A stretch of 64,000 nucleotides of DNA, taken from Bacillota bacterium. GTDB lineage: Bacteria; Bacillota; Clostridia; Lachnospirales; Bianqueaceae. The stretch is taken from positions 1 through 64,000 of the forward strand of contig JAFRZE010000067.1 of assembly GCA_017442735.1 (NCBI GenBank), written 5' to 3'. The notes below the pieces were generated by a model that ran no database searches, was not told where the DNA came from, and was given only the letters and a program-made list of their open reading frames with translations. Positions 18,818 through 29,995 of the stretch are shown here, piece after piece. Position numbers and translations under genes: made by a program. Every line of letters begins with the position of its first letter. The stretch's first letter is position 1.

Positions 18818-20060
18818 GATCATTGCGATCGGCACCGAGATCCTTCTCGGGGATATCGTCAATACGAACGCGTCCTATATCGCCAGAGGCCTGGCTCTTC
18901 TGGGGATCGATACCTTTCACCAGCAGGTCGTGGGTGATAACCCGGCCAGGGTCAAACAGGCGTTTGAGGAAGCGTACCGGCATGCCAACCTGATCATCAC
19001 ATCCGGAGGTCTCGGACCGACCGAGGATGACCTTTCCAAAGAGATGGGAGCAGAGTATTTCGGTGTGCCGCTTCGGATGGACGAGATCGCAAAGAATCAT
19101 ATAGCCGGTTATATGGTAAGGCGCGGACGCGCGATCACCGACAATAACTGGAAACAGGCGATGCTGCCGGAGGGCTGCATTCCTCTGTATAATGACAACG
19201 GGACAGCACCGGGTTTTATCCTTTCCAAAGATGATAAGATCCTGATCATGCTTCCGGGACCGCCTTCGGAGATCGTTCCCATGTTCGACGGACAGGTCAT
19301 CCCGTATCTTCGGTCACTCAGTGAGGACATCATGATCTCCCGGACGCTGCATATCTGCGGGATGGGAGAATCGGCAGTCGAAGACAAACTGCACGATGAG
19401 ATGATCGCCATGAGCAACCCGACTCTCGCCCCGTACGCGAAAGAAGGGATCGTGGATCTTCGGATCACGGCCAAGGCGAAAAGTGAAGAAGAGTGCCGGG
19501 AAATGATTCGTCCGGTGGAAGATCATATCCGGGAGATGTTCGGGGATCTTGTTTTTGGCGCGGATGAGGAAACGCTGACCGACGCTGTACTGAAACTGCT
19601 CAGACAGATGGATCTGACTGTATCAGCGGCGGAATCAACCTGCGGAGGACTGATCGCGGATCGTTTTGTCAGGCAGAGCGGTACTTCCGATCGCTTTATG
19701 GGCAGCATCACTGCCTACAGCAATCGGTCGAAGGTCTGGCTTCTCGGAGTCAAAGAAGAAACACTCGAAAAACATGGTGCAGTCAGTGAAGAGACTGCGA
19801 TCGAAATGGCAACAGGAGCCGCTGAAGCGTTTCAGACCGGCGCAGCTGTCGCCGAGACCGGTATCGCTGAAAAGACAGATTCATCCAAACCTTCCGGAAT
19901 GGTTTGTGTGGCTGTTAAGGTCGGCGATCGGGTAGAAAGCGATACATATTATTTCTCCAGAAGGAGAAATTCAAACCGTGAACTGGCCGCTGTATACGCG
20001 CTCAACTTTTTACGGCGGATCCTTTTACAGGTTAAGGACGAACAATCACAGAATTCATAA
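18801..20060 (+). CDS. cinA: CinA family protein (nicotinamide-nucleotide amidase / competence-damage inducible)
   Basis: 419-residue two-domain protein. The N-terminal MoaB/MogA-like domain ([29 protein letters not shown]) is ADP-ribose pyrophosphatase-like in characterised CinA; the C-terminal domain is the PncC-type NMN deamidase ([31 protein letters not shown]). The catalytic Ser in AES and the Tyr/Lys of YSNRSK are kept, although the usual CTGG is read as TCGG. It overlaps the end of pgsA by 17 bases, and it is followed after 8 bases by recA, the common cinA-recA pairing. Confidence 0.93.
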   Translation: MKLKAEIIAIGTEILLGDIVNTNASYIARGLALLGIDTFHQQVVGDNPARVKQAFEEAYRHANLIITSGGLGPTEDDLSKEMGAEYFGVPLRMDEIAKNHIAGYMVRRGRAITDNNWKQAMLPEGCIPLYNDNGTAPGFILSKDDKILIMLPGPPSEIVPMFDGQVIPYLRSLSEDIMISRTLHICGMGESAVEDKLHDEMIAMSNPTLAPYAKEGIVDLRITAKAKSEEECREMIRPVEDHIREMFGDLVFGADEETLTDAVLKLLRQMDLTVSAAESTCGGLIADRFVRQSGTSDRFMGSITAYSNRSKVWLLGVKEETLEKHGAVSEETAIEMATGAAEAFQTGAAVAETGIAEKTDSSKPSGMVCVAVKVGDRVESDTYYFSRRRNSNRELAAVYALNFLRRILLQVKDEQSQNS

Positions 20061-20068
20061 GGAGTAAC

Positions 20069-21109
20069 ATGAACATGCAGGACGAAAGACAGAAAGCATT
20101 GGAAGCGGCCCTTTCCAAGATCGAAAAAGACTTTGGCCGCGGCGCCGTGATGAAAATGGGTGATTCTGTAGAGATGAATGTGGAATCCATTCCTACCGGT
20201 TCTCTCTCGCTGGATATCGCGCTGGGCGTCGGCGGTGTTCCCAAAGGAAGGATCATTGAGATCTACGGACCCGAATCTTCCGGTAAAACCACACTGGCGC
20301 TTCATATGGTCGCGGAAGCGCAGAAGCGCGGCGGTATTGCCGGTTATGTAGACGCGGAACACGCGATGGATCCGCAGTACGCGAAAAATCTCGGTGTAGA
20401 TATCGACAATCTTTACATTTCCCAGCCGGATAACGGTGAACAGGCTATGGAGATCGCGGAAACGATGGTCCGTTCCGGCGCGATGGACATTGTCGTCATT
20501 GACTCTGTCGCGGCGCTGGTGCCCAAAGCGGAGATCGAAGGCGAGATGGGAGACTCTCATGTGGGGCTGCAGGCCAGACTGATGTCTCAGGCCCTTCGTA
20601 AGCTGGCAGGCGCGATCAGCAAATCCAAATGTATCGTCGTCTTTATCAATCAGCTTCGTGAGAAGATCGGTGTGATGTTCGGTAATCCCGAAACGACGAC
20701 CGGCGGCCGCGCGCTGAAATTCTATGCTTCCGTCAGGCTGGATGTCCGCAGGACAGAAACGCTGAAACAGAACGGTAATTTCATTGGCAACCGGACCAGA
20801 GTCAAAGTTGTCAAGAACAAAGTGGCGCCTCCTTTCAAAGAGGCAGAGTTCGATATCATGTACGGAACAGGTATTTCTCATGTCGGCGATGTACTGGATC
20901 TTGCCGCGGCGGAAGACATCGTGATCAAGAGCGGATCCTGGTACAACTATAACGATGAACGTCTCGGACAGGGCCGTGAGAATACCAAGAATTTCCTTTC
21001 CGAGCATCCGGATCTGCTGGCGGAGATCGAATCCAAAGTTCGCGTGAAACATGGTTTTGATCCGCTTCCGGAGGAAGGTTTCAGGGAAGGACAGGACAGT
21101 CTGATTTAA
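20069..21109 (+). CDS. recA: Recombinase RecA
   Basis: Forms filaments on single-stranded DNA for homologous recombination and SOS signalling. 346 residues with Walker A GPESSGKT at 67-74, the MAW-like region, loop L1 ([16 protein letters not shown], key part) and L2 ([19 protein letters not shown]). AAGGAG is 5 bases before ATG 20069. No LexA-type palindrome (GAAC-N4-GTTC) is seen just upstream; expression may come from the long operon or from a promoter in cinA. Confidence 0.98.
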   Translation: MNMQDERQKALEAALSKIEKDFGRGAVMKMGDSVEMNVESIPTGSLSLDIALGVGGVPKGRIIEIYGPESSGKTTLALHMVAEAQKRGGIAGYVDAEHAMDPQYAKNLGVDIDNLYISQPDNGEQAMEIAETMVRSGAMDIVVIDSVAALVPKAEIEGEMGDSHVGLQARLMSQALRKLAGAISKSKCIVVFINQLREKIGVMFGNPETTTGGRALKFYASVRLDVRRTETLKQNGNFIGNRTRVKVVKNKVAPPFKEAEFDIMYGTGISHVGDVLDLAAAEDIVIKSGSWYNYNDERLGQGRENTKNFLSEHPDLLAEIESKVRVKHGFDPLPEEGFREGQDSLI

Positions 21110-21148
21110 GGACAGACGCTTAACGTTATTTCGGAAAGCCAGGAAAAG

Positions 21149-21190
21149 CGAGCAGAAGCCCTGAAAGAAATCAAAGCTTCTGCTCGTTTT
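21149..21190 (+). terminator. Intrinsic terminator after recA
   Basis: CGAGCAGAAGC (21149-21159) pairs perfectly with GCTTCTGCTCG (21176-21186), then TTTTAT. It closes the uppP-recA cluster. Confidence 0.9.
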
Positions 21191-21215
21191 ATCGAATTGA
21201 TAAGGAGGAACGAAG

Positions 21216-23261
21216 ATGCCAAATGATGCGGTCAATCCGTATATGAAAGATGGATTTTACCGTGATACCAAACCGTTCAGGGTCGTTGCTCCCTATCAGG
21301 CTACCGGCGACCAGCCGGAAGCTATAGAGAAGCTGTGTGAGGGGTTTTTGAACGGGAATCGTTTTCAGACGCTGATGGGCGTCACAGGATCCGGCAAGAC
21401 CTTTACCATGGCCAATATTATAGAGAAGCTGCAGAGGCCGACCCTGGTCCTCGCGCACAACAAGACGCTGGCGGCGCAGCTTTACAATGAGTTCAAAGAG
21501 TTCTTCCCGGATAACGCGGTCGAATATTTTGTATCCTATTATGATTATTATCAGCCGGAAGCGTATGTACCGCAGACGGATACCTACATAGAAAAAGACA
21601 GCTCGATCAATGATGAGATCGATCAGATGCGTCACTCGGCGACAGCCGCGCTGTTTGAAAGGCGGGATGTCGTCATTGTATCGAGTGTATCCTGTATTTA
21701 TGGTCTGGGCGACCCGGAAGATTACAGCAGCATGGCGCTGTCCCTTCGTCCCGGCATGATCCGGGAGAGAGACAGTGTACTGAAGCGCCTGGTCGAACTG
21801 CAGTATACCCGAAATGATATGACGTTTGAACGCGGTACGTTCCGGGTCCATGGGGACGTGGTGGAAATCATGCCGATCGCTTATGACAAAACCGCGTACC
21901 GGGTCGAATTCTTCGGAGATGAGATCGACCGGATCGTGGAACTGGACGTTCTGACGGGTGAAGTACTGGGAAGCCGGAATCATATCATGCTGTTTCCCGC
22001 TTCTCATTATGTGACACCGGCAGAAAAGATGGAAAGGGCGATCCGAACGATCGAAGAGGAACTGGAAGAAAGACTGAAGGAACTGACAGCCGACGGAAAG
22101 CTTCTGGAAGCGCAGCGGCTGTCCCAGCGGACGAACTATGACATCGAGATGATGCGGGAGACCGGTTTCTGCAGCGGGATCGAGAACTACTCAAGACATC
22201 TGTCGGGAAGAGCGGCCGGTACGACGCCCTATACGCTGATCGATTATTTCCCGCGCGACTTTCTGGTGATGATCGATGAGTCTCATATGACGATCCCTCA
22301 GCTCAGGGCGATGTACAACGGAGACCAGAACCGCAAGAATACCCTGGTGGAATATGGTTTTCGCCTTCCTTCCGCCAAGGATAACCGACCGCTGAATTTC
22401 CAGGAATTTGAACAGAAAGTCGGCCAGGTACTGTTTGTTTCGGCTACGCCCGGACCGTATGAAAAAGAGCATGAAAGCCTTCGCGCTGAGCAGGTGATCC
22501 GTCCGACCGGACTGATCGATCCGAAGGTGGATATTCATCCGATCACAGGTCAGATCGATGATCTGATCGGAGAGATCCGAAAGGTCTGTGAACGCGGCCA
22601 GAAAACACTGGTTACGACACTGACCAAACGAATGGCGGAGGATCTGACTGATTATCTGAAAGAAGCAGGGATCAAAGTCAATTATCTTCATTCGGATATC
22701 GATACGCTTCAGCGGCTGGAGATCGTTCGGGATCTTCGTACCGGCGTCTATGATGTACTGGTCGGTATCAATCTGTTGAGAGAAGGCCTGGACATACCGG
22801 AAGTTTCGCTGATCGCGATCCTGGACGCCGATAAAGAAGGGTTCCTGCGCAGTGAGACCGCGCTGATCCAGACGATCGGCCGAGCGGCCCGTAATGTAGA
22901 CGGTCACGTGATCCTGTACGCGGATTACATGACAGATTCTATGGAAAACGCGCTGAACGAAACGAACAGACGCCGCAAGATCCAGTCTGATTACAATGAA
23001 GCACATGGAATCGTTCCGCGCAGTATCACCAAGAAAGTTTATGACGTGATCCATACAACGCTGAAGCTTGATCAGCCATCCGCGGTGGATGAGATCGATC
23101 CGGAATCCATGAGCATAGGGTCTCTGGAGAAGAAGATCGAAGAGCTGAAAAAAGCCATGTACAAGGCGGCTGCCGATCTTTCATTCGAAGAAGCAGCTAT
23201 GCTGCGTGATGAGATCATGGATCTTCGCAAAGTACTGCAGGAAGTGAAAGAAAGGAACTGA
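21216..23261 (+). CDS. uvrB: Excinuclease ABC subunit B
   Basis: Damage-verifying helicase-like core of nucleotide excision repair. Walker A GVTGSGKT at 55-62; the beta-hairpin used to probe DNA is in the [21 protein letters not shown] region (key [10 protein letters not shown], near residues 108-117); DESH box at about 354; helicase motif [12 protein letters not shown]-terminal UVR motif [19 protein letters not shown] for UvrC/UvrA contact. 681 residues, slightly longer than usual at the N-terminus. AAGGAGG lies 8 bases before the ATG. uvrA starts one base after its stop. Confidence 0.97.
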   Translation: MPNDAVNPYMKDGFYRDTKPFRVVAPYQATGDQPEAIEKLCEGFLNGNRFQTLMGVTGSGKTFTMANIIEKLQRPTLVLAHNKTLAAQLYNEFKEFFPDNAVEYFVSYYDYYQPEAYVPQTDTYIEKDSSINDEIDQMRHSATAALFERRDVVIVSSVSCIYGLGDPEDYSSMALSLRPGMIRERDSVLKRLVELQYTRNDMTFERGTFRVHGDVVEIMPIAYDKTAYRVEFFGDEIDRIVELDVLTGEVLGSRNHIMLFPASHYVTPAEKMERAIRTIEEELEERLKELTADGKLLEAQRLSQRTNYDIEMMRETGFCSGIENYSRHLSGRAAGTTPYTLIDYFPRDFLVMIDESHMTIPQLRAMYNGDQNRKNTLVEYGFRLPSAKDNRPLNFQEFEQKVGQVLFVSATPGPYEKEHESLRAEQVIRPTGLIDPKVDIHPITGQIDDLIGEIRKVCERGQKTLVTTLTKRMAEDLTDYLKEAGIKVNYLHSDIDTLQRLEIVRDLRTGVYDVLVGINLLREGLDIPEVSLIAILDADKEGFLRSETALIQTIGRAARNVDGHVILYADYMTDSMENALNETNRRRKIQSDYNEAHGIVPRSITKKVYDVIHTTLKLDQPSAVDEIDPESMSIGSLEKKIEELKKAMYKAAADLSFEEAAMLRDEIMDLRKVLQEVKERN

Positions 23262-23262
23262 A

Positions 23263-26100
23263 ATGCCCGAAAATGTCATCCGAATCAAGGGTGCCAATGA
23301 GCATAACCTGAAACACCTGGACGTGACGATCCCGAGAGACAAGCTGGTGGTGTTCACCGGTCTTTCCGGATCCGGCAAGTCTTCTCTGGCCTTTGATACG
23401 ATCTTTGCCGAGGGACAAAGACGGTATATGGAGTCTTTATCCAGCTATGCCCGTATGTTCCTTGGACAGATGGAGAAGCCTGACGTCGAGAGCATCGACG
23501 GACTTTCTCCGTCTATCGCGATCGATCAGAAGACGACCTCCAAGAACCCGCGTTCCACCGTCGGTACCGTCACGGAGATCTACGATTATCTGCGTCTTCT
23601 GTACGCGCGGATCGGGATCCCGCACTGTCCGAACTGCGGCCGGGTCATCGAACGGCAGAGCGTGGACCAGATGGTGGACTCTCTAATGTCCTTGCCGGAA
23701 GGAACAAGGATCCAGCTGCTGGCTCAGGTCGTGGCCGGCAGAAAGGGCACCCACGCCAAGCTGATCGACAAAGCGAAACGTTCCGGCTTCGTCCGTGCCT
23801 ATATCGATGGTGAGCTTCGTATGCTGGATGAGCCGATCGAACTGGAAAAGAATATCAAACATACGGTAGAGATCGTTGTCGATAGACTGATCATTAAAGA
23901 AGGGATCGCCAAACGTCTTTCGGATTCCATCGAAACCGTTCTGAAGCAGACCGAAGGGCTGCTGATCGCGGATCTGGGAAACGGAGAACGCAGGATCTTC
24001 AGTGAAAACTTTGCCTGCCCGATCTGCGGGATCAGCATCAGCGAACCTCAGCCAAGATCGTTTTCCTTCAATAATCCTTTCGGCGCCTGCCCGGAATGTC
24101 TGGGTCTCGGCGTCAAGGCTGAATTCGATCAGGATCTTCTGATCCCCAATCCGTCGCTTTCTATTATGGAAGGCGCCATCACCGCTCCCGGATATGGTTC
24201 TGTGGCCAATCCGGACAGCTACGGTGGGAAGATCATGCGGATGCTTTCCAAGCGACATGGCTTTTCTCTGGAGACGCCGTGGAAAGACCTGAAGGAAGAA
24301 GACAGACAACTTCTCCTTTACGGCGGTGACGCCCGTTCTTTTCATATTGCCTATGAAGGCAGGTTCGGTCCGAGAGATTATGAGATGACCTACGAAGGAC
24401 TGATCCCGACACTTCGCCGGCGTTATCAGGAAACACCGGAAAGCATGCGGGGCGAGTATGAGCAGTTCATGACACACCGGGAATGTCCCGTCTGTCACGG
24501 AACGAGGCTAAAACCGGACGCGCTGGCGGTGACAGTCGGCGGCATCAATATCAATGAACTGACCGTTAAGTCCGTGAAGGAAGCAAAGAAGTTCTTCGAT
24601 GAGATCTCCCTGACGCAACGGGAATTGATGATCGGCGGTATGCTGCTGAAGGAGATCCGGGCCAGACTTTCATTTCTGAATAACGTCGGTCTGGACTATC
24701 TGACCCTTTCCCGCGCTGCCGGCACACTTTCCGGCGGAGAATCCCAGCGGATCCGGCTGGCGACCCAGATCGGTTCCGGACTGGTAGGGGTTTTGTATAT
24801 TCTGGATGAGCCATCGATCGGACTTCATCAGCGGGATAATCAGAAGCTTCTCAGGACCCTGGAAAACCTGCGGGATCTGGGCAATACACTAATTGTCGTA
24901 GAGCATGACGAAGAAACCATGCGGGCGGCGGACCATATCGTGGATATCGGTCCAAGGGCCGGCATCCACGGAGGTCAGCTCATTTGTCAGGGAACCGTGG
25001 AAGATATCTGCGCCTGCAAGGAATCGGTCACCGGAGATTATCTCTCCGGACGAAAGAAGATCGAAGTCCCGAAGAAACGCCGCAGACCGGACGGTCGATG
25101 GCTGGATCTTTACGGAGCGACGATGAACAATCTGAAGGGAACGGACTTTCATATTCCGCTGGGCGTATTTACCTGTGTGACCGGCGTATCGGGATCCGGA
25201 AAGAGCACGTTTGTCAACGGGATCCTTTACAAGATCCTGGCAAGGGATCTGAACCGCGCAAGGATCAAACCGGGCGGATATGATCATATCGACGGGCTTG
25301 AGAACCTGGACAAGGTGATCGTGATCGATCAGTCGCCGATCGGAAGAACGCCCCGGTCGAACCCGGCGACCTATACCGGTGTATTCGACATGATCCGTGA
25401 CCTTTTCGCTTCCACACAGGACGCGAAAATGCACGGATTTACCAAAGGCCGGTTCAGCTTCAACGTCAAGGGCGGCCGCTGTGAAGCCTGCAGCGGTGAC
25501 GGCATCATCAAGATTGAGATGCATTTCCTTCCGGATGTATATGTTCCCTGCGAAGTTTGCCACGGCAAACGATATAACCGGGAAACCCTGGATGTCAAAT
25601 ATAAAGGCAAATCCATTGCCGACGTACTGGATATGACAGTGGAGGAAGCCCTGGAGTTCTTTGAGAATGTGCCCAGGGTCTATTCCAAGATCAAGACCCT
25701 GCATGATGTCGGATTATCCTACATTAAGCTCGGACAGCCTTCCACGGAACTTTCCGGAGGTGAGGCGCAGCGGATCAAACTCGCGACAGAGCTTTCCCGC
25801 AAGTCCACGGGCAAGACATTTTATATCCTGGATGAGCCGACGACCGGCCTTCACTTCGCCGACGTCCATAAGCTGATCGAAGTACTGGAAGAGCTGGTAG
25901 AAGGAGGCAACAGCGTCCTGGTGATCGAACACAACCTGGATGTCATCAAGACAGCCGACTATATCATCGATCTGGGACCGGAAGGCGGAGACCGGGGCGG
26001 AAACGTCATCGCGACCGGTACGCCGGAGGAGATCGCGGATACACCGGGTTCCTATACGGGAGAATTTTTGAAAAGGATTTTGAACGGATCTGAGGAATAA
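23263..26100 (+). CDS. uvrA: Excinuclease ABC subunit A
   Basis: Damage sensor of nucleotide excision repair, a dimeric double ABC ATPase. First Walker A GLSGSGKS at 33-40; zinc modules with CxxC pairs ([14 protein letters not shown]...[14 protein letters not shown]...CEVCHG); both ABC signatures ([12 protein letters not shown] and [12 protein letters not shown]) and Walker [11 protein letters not shown] and [10 protein letters not shown]. 945 residues, normal. It directly follows uvrB and ends 2 bases before clpC. Confidence 0.98.
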   Translation: MPENVIRIKGANEHNLKHLDVTIPRDKLVVFTGLSGSGKSSLAFDTIFAEGQRRYMESLSSYARMFLGQMEKPDVESIDGLSPSIAIDQKTTSKNPRSTVGTVTEIYDYLRLLYARIGIPHCPNCGRVIERQSVDQMVDSLMSLPEGTRIQLLAQVVAGRKGTHAKLIDKAKRSGFVRAYIDGELRMLDEPIELEKNIKHTVEIVVDRLIIKEGIAKRLSDSIETVLKQTEGLLIADLGNGERRIFSENFACPICGISISEPQPRSFSFNNPFGACPECLGLGVKAEFDQDLLIPNPSLSIMEGAITAPGYGSVANPDSYGGKIMRMLSKRHGFSLETPWKDLKEEDRQLLLYGGDARSFHIAYEGRFGPRDYEMTYEGLIPTLRRRYQETPESMRGEYEQFMTHRECPVCHGTRLKPDALAVTVGGININELTVKSVKEAKKFFDEISLTQRELMIGGMLLKEIRARLSFLNNVGLDYLTLSRAAGTLSGGESQRIRLATQIGSGLVGVLYILDEPSIGLHQRDNQKLLRTLENLRDLGNTLIVVEHDEETMRAADHIVDIGPRAGIHGGQLICQGTVEDICACKESVTGDYLSGRKKIEVPKKRRRPDGRWLDLYGATMNNLKGTDFHIPLGVFTCVTGVSGSGKSTFVNGILYKILARDLNRARIKPGGYDHIDGLENLDKVIVIDQSPIGRTPRSNPATYTGVFDMIRDLFASTQDAKMHGFTKGRFSFNVKGGRCEACSGDGIIKIEMHFLPDVYVPCEVCHGKRYNRETLDVKYKGKSIADVLDMTVEEALEFFENVPRVYSKIKTLHDVGLSYIKLGQPSTELSGGEAQRIKLATELSRKSTGKTFYILDEPTTGLHFADVHKLIEVLEELVEGGNSVLVIEHNLDVIKTADYIIDLGPEGGDRGGNVIATGTPEEIADTPGSYTGEFLKRILNGSEE

Positions 26101-26102
26101 AG

Positions 26103-28547
26103 ATGGAATATACAAGATTGGCAAAAAATGTTCTGAAGAAGGCGGAGGCTTTCGCGAAAAAAGTCGGTCATGACTATGTCGGGACCGAACACCTTCTGTA
26201 CGCGCTTTGCGCGGAGAAGGAAAGCTATGCCAGCGCTGTTCTTCAGGAAGCCGGCGTGACGGTGGAGAAGATCGAGTCCGTGATAGAAAAAATGGACGCA
26301 AAACTTCTTACGTCGACCAACGTAGCGCTTGAATGGGCACCCGGCGCTTCGGATGTCCTGAAAGAAGCGGAGGCATTGGCTCAGAAAATGGATGTCGATA
26401 TTATCGGGACGCAGCACATTCTGCTGGCGCTTCTGACTTTTCCTGATAACGTCGCCTGCCGGATCATGTCGATGATGGGCGTTCCTTCTCAGGATTTTCT
26501 GAATCATCTGCGTCATGAGCTGGGTATCCGCGACCAGAAGCCGGAAATGCGGATGACACCGCCCGGCTTTCCGATCGATGAGGAGATGCCCGATCCGGGT
26601 CCGCTCCTGCCAAAGTTTTCCAAGGATCTGACTTCAGAAGAGGCGATCCGCCACTCTGATCCGAAGATCGGCAGGGAAAAGGAGATCGAAAGAATGATCC
26701 AGATCCTTTGCCGTCGGACGAAGAACAATCCTGTTCTGGTCGGTGAACCCGGCGTGGGAAAGACAGCGATCGTGGAAGGACTGGCGCTTCGGATCGTTTC
26801 CGGCAATGTGCCGGATATGCTTGCCGGAAAGCGGCTTTTGTCTCTGGATATGGCAGCGATGATCGCCGGTACGAAATACCGTGGTGAATTCGAGGAACGT
26901 TTGAAACGCTGTATGGAAGAGATCATCTCCGACGGCAATATCATTTTGTTCATGGATGAGCTGCATACCCTGATCGGAGCCGGAGCGGCAGAAGGTACGA
27001 TGGATGCCTCCAATATGCTCAAACCGGCCCTGTCCCGCGGTGAGATCCAGTTGATCGGCGCTACGACCATCAGCGAGTACAGCAAGCGGATCGAAAAGGA
27101 CGGCGCGCTTTCACGTCGTTTCCAGCCGATCCTGGTAGAAGAAACAACAGAGGAAGAAGCCATCAGCATTCTTCATGGTATCCAGCATCGCTATGAGGAA
27201 CATCACAGCGTGCGCTACAGCGAGGAAGCGATCCTTGCCTGCGTGCGTCTTTCCAGGCGTTATATCACAGAACGTTTTCTGCCGGACAAGGCGATCGATC
27301 TGATGGATGAAGCCGGCAGCCGCGTGCATCTTAGCGCCCCTGGCGCTGGCAAGACCAATAAAGTTCGTCCGGCTGATCTGGAGACACTGCTGAAGGAAAA
27401 GGAAAAAGCGATCCTGAAAGGGGATCTTGTTTCAGCGGCGGAAGCGCAGAAAAAGCTGAATAAACTGGAAGGTAAGGAAGGAGCGCATAAGGAAAAGGCG
27501 AATGACAAAGATCTTCCAGTCGTCAGTGAAAACGATGTAGCGGATGTCGTTGCTCTTTGGACAGGGATTCCGGTCAGCAGGCTTCAGGAATCGGAAGGAG
27601 AGCGCTTATCCAAGCTGGAAGAACGGCTGCATGAGCGGGTGATCGGCCAGGACGAAGCGATCCGCGCGGTTTCCAAGGCGATCCGCCGGGGCCGCCTGGG
27701 TCTGAAAGATCCCAAACGTCCGATCGGATCCTTCCTGCTGCTCGGGCCTACCGGTGTCGGTAAGACTGAACTGGCCAAAGCGCTTTCAGAAGCACTGTTC
27801 GGTAATGAAGATGCCATGATCCGGATGGATATGTCCGAGTACATGGAGAAATACAGTGTTTCCAAGCTGATCGGCTCGGCGCCCGGTTATGTCGGCTATG
27901 AGGAAGGCGGACAGCTTTCCGAGAAGATCCGGAAGAAACCCTACGCGGTGGTGCTGTTTGATGAGATCGAAAAAGCACATCCGGACATTTTTAATCTGCT
28001 GCTGCAGATCCTGGACGACGGACGTTTGACAGACGCGCAGGGAAGGAAAGTCGATTTCAAGAACACAGTCATCATCATGACGTCCAACACAGGCGCTCGC
28101 AGTATCAGTGCCCCGAAGCAGCTCGGATTTATGACGGATCACTCCGAAGAACGTGCTTATGAAGATATGAAAAAGCATGTCATGGACGAAGTAAAACGCG
28201 TTTTCCGTCCGGAGTTTCTGAACCGTCTGGATGAGACGATCGTTTTCCATTCCTTGACGAAGGAAGAGATCACCAGTATCGCTCAGCTTATGTTTGGAGA
28301 AATCAAAAAACGGGTCGAAGACAGTCACAGGATCCGTCTTGTGCTGACAGACGACGCGCTTTCGCTGATCTGCCGGAAAGGATATGATCCCGCGTACGGA
28401 GCAAGACCTTTACGCCGTGTGCTTCAGTCTATGCTGGAAGACGCGCTGGCTGACGCCATCCTGGCCGGCCGTATCCGTCAAAATGATGTAGTGCTGGTGA
28501 AAGCTTCGGAAGATGAACATCTGCTTCTGGAAAGAGCCGAGCAATAA
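26103..28547 (+). CDS. clpC: ClpC-type AAA+ unfoldase
   Basis: General stress unfoldase that partners ClpP. It has two Clp_N repeats (residues about 3-145), AAA-1 with Walker A GEPGVGKT at 214-221, a middle domain with a UVR-like helix (GDLVSAAEAQKKLNKLE), and AAA-2 with Walker A GPTGVGKT at 548-555. An LGF tripeptide (PKQLGFMTD) fits the ClpP-docking loop. 814 residues, normal. In Bacillus clpC sits in ctsR-mcsA-mcsB-clpC; here those genes are absent and clpC lies between uvrA and radA. GAGGA in the end of uvrA serves as its ribosome site. Confidence 0.95.
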   Translation: MEYTRLAKNVLKKAEAFAKKVGHDYVGTEHLLYALCAEKESYASAVLQEAGVTVEKIESVIEKMDAKLLTSTNVALEWAPGASDVLKEAEALAQKMDVDIIGTQHILLALLTFPDNVACRIMSMMGVPSQDFLNHLRHELGIRDQKPEMRMTPPGFPIDEEMPDPGPLLPKFSKDLTSEEAIRHSDPKIGREKEIERMIQILCRRTKNNPVLVGEPGVGKTAIVEGLALRIVSGNVPDMLAGKRLLSLDMAAMIAGTKYRGEFEERLKRCMEEIISDGNIILFMDELHTLIGAGAAEGTMDASNMLKPALSRGEIQLIGATTISEYSKRIEKDGALSRRFQPILVEETTEEEAISILHGIQHRYEEHHSVRYSEEAILACVRLSRRYITERFLPDKAIDLMDEAGSRVHLSAPGAGKTNKVRPADLETLLKEKEKAILKGDLVSAAEAQKKLNKLEGKEGAHKEKANDKDLPVVSENDVADVVALWTGIPVSRLQESEGERLSKLEERLHERVIGQDEAIRAVSKAIRRGRLGLKDPKRPIGSFLLLGPTGVGKTELAKALSEALFGNEDAMIRMDMSEYMEKYSVSKLIGSAPGYVGYEEGGQLSEKIRKKPYAVVLFDEIEKAHPDIFNLLLQILDDGRLTDAQGRKVDFKNTVIIMTSNTGARSISAPKQLGFMTDHSEERAYEDMKKHVMDEVKRVFRPEFLNRLDETIVFHSLTKEEITSIAQLMFGEIKKRVEDSHRIRLVLTDDALSLICRKGYDPAYGARPLRRVLQSMLEDALADAILAGRIRQNDVVLVKASEDEHLLLERAEQ

Positions 28548-28563
28548 ATTCGGAGATAGATAA

Positions 28564-29991
28564 ATGGCAAAAGCAAAACAGATCTATGTATGTACCAAAT
28601 GCGGATTTGAATCGCCCAAATGGATGGGACAGTGTCCCTCCTGCCATGAATGGAATTGTCTGGAAGAGCAGGAAGCGCCTTCCAAAAGCGTCAGTACCGG
28701 TCCCAATACCGCGCTTGCCAAAAAGTCAGCCGGACCCGGACTGAGGCCTTTGAAGAAAGTCTCTCTGGTGGGCAACGAACGCATCAGGACCAGGATCTCG
28801 GAACTGGACCGTGTACTGGGTGGTGGGATCGTCAAGGATTCTATTACCATTATTGCGGCCAAACCAGGCGCCGGAAAGTCCACGCTGCTTCTGAGGATCG
28901 CCGAAGAAGTGGCGCAGCAGGGTATGATCGTTCTGTATGTCTCCGGTGAGGAGAGCGAAAGCCAGATGCGTCGGAGAGCAGAAAGGATCCTGAATAACGG
29001 GATCCATGAAAATCTCTGGGTCCTGTCCACCGCGCAGATGAATGAAGTTCTTTCCGCGATCGATCAGATCGATCCGGCCCTGGTGATCCTGGACAGTATC
29101 CAGACGTTCTTTCTGGAAGAGTTCTCGTCAAGACCCGGTTCTCCGACACAGATCGTGGAATGCACGAACGCGGTGCTTCGTATCGCCAAGGACCCGAATA
29201 AACCGAGAGCGGTCGTGATGGCCGGACAGATGACAAAGGAAGATGAACTGGCAGGCGTACGGTCACTGGAACACATGGTCGATACGGTGCTGTTCATGGA
29301 AGCGGACCCGGTGGAGGAGATCCGGACGATCTCAGCCAGCAAGAACCGTTTCGGCAGTACAGGAGAAATGGGCTTCTTCACGATGGAAGAAAACGGCCTG
29401 GTGCCGATCGATAATCCATCCCGTTTCTTTATGACCAACCGAAGCCCGGATATGATCGTCAACGGGAGTGCGCTTTCCGTCATCAAGGAAGGTACCCGTC
29501 CGATGATCATCGAGGTGGAAAGCCTGATTTCCCAGAGCTTTACCCCTTATCCGTCGAGGATCTCGGAATGCCTGACCCGTGACCGTCTGGGTACGCTGAT
29601 CTCTATTCTGGAACAGCGGGGCGGGATCACACTGTTCGACAAGAATGTCGTGGTCAAATCGACCGGCGGCCTGAAACTGTCCCAGCCGGGCGTTTCTTTG
29701 GCGGTGCTGATCAGCCTGGCTTCTTCCTCACTTCGTAAACCGGTTCCGCAGGGAGCGATCTTTCTGGGAGATGTCGGTCTTACCGGTGAACTGAAGAAAG
29801 TACCTTCCATCGATCTGATGATCCGGGAAGCTGCCAGACTGGGCTTTCATTCTATCTATGTTCCGGCGGGAGAGTATAAGGCGGAAACCAGAAAAAGCCT
29901 GGGAGATGCCCGTCTGATCCCCATGAAGGATCTTACGAGCGTGATCCGCGGTGTATTTGGTGACTACAGCCGTTCTTTCGAAGGAAGGTGA
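28564..29991 (+). CDS. radA: DNA repair protein RadA
   Basis: Branch-migration ATPase that helps RecA process recombination intermediates. The N-terminal zinc finger is C-x2-C...C-x2-C (CTKCG, CPSCH), the RecA-like core has Walker A KPGAGKS at 100-106, the RadA-specific SKNRFG motif is present, and a Lon-like C-terminal domain follows (FLGDVGLTGELKKV). The P-loop context AAKPGAGKST differs from the common GDPGIGKST but keeps the required Gly, Lys and Ser. 475 residues, a little longer than usual. It follows clpC by 16 bases. Confidence 0.95.
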   Translation: MAKAKQIYVCTKCGFESPKWMGQCPSCHEWNCLEEQEAPSKSVSTGPNTALAKKSAGPGLRPLKKVSLVGNERIRTRISELDRVLGGGIVKDSITIIAAKPGAGKSTLLLRIAEEVAQQGMIVLYVSGEESESQMRRRAERILNNGIHENLWVLSTAQMNEVLSAIDQIDPALVILDSIQTFFLEEFSSRPGSPTQIVECTNAVLRIAKDPNKPRAVVMAGQMTKEDELAGVRSLEHMVDTVLFMEADPVEEIRTISASKNRFGSTGEMGFFTMEENGLVPIDNPSRFFMTNRSPDMIVNGSALSVIKEGTRPMIIEVESLISQSFTPYPSRISECLTRDRLGTLISILEQRGGITLFDKNVVVKSTGGLKLSQPGVSLAVLISLASSSLRKPVPQGAIFLGDVGLTGELKKVPSIDLMIREAARLGFHSIYVPAGEYKAETRKSLGDARLIPMKDLTSVIRGVFGDYSRSFEGR

Positions 29992-29995
29992 GGGA

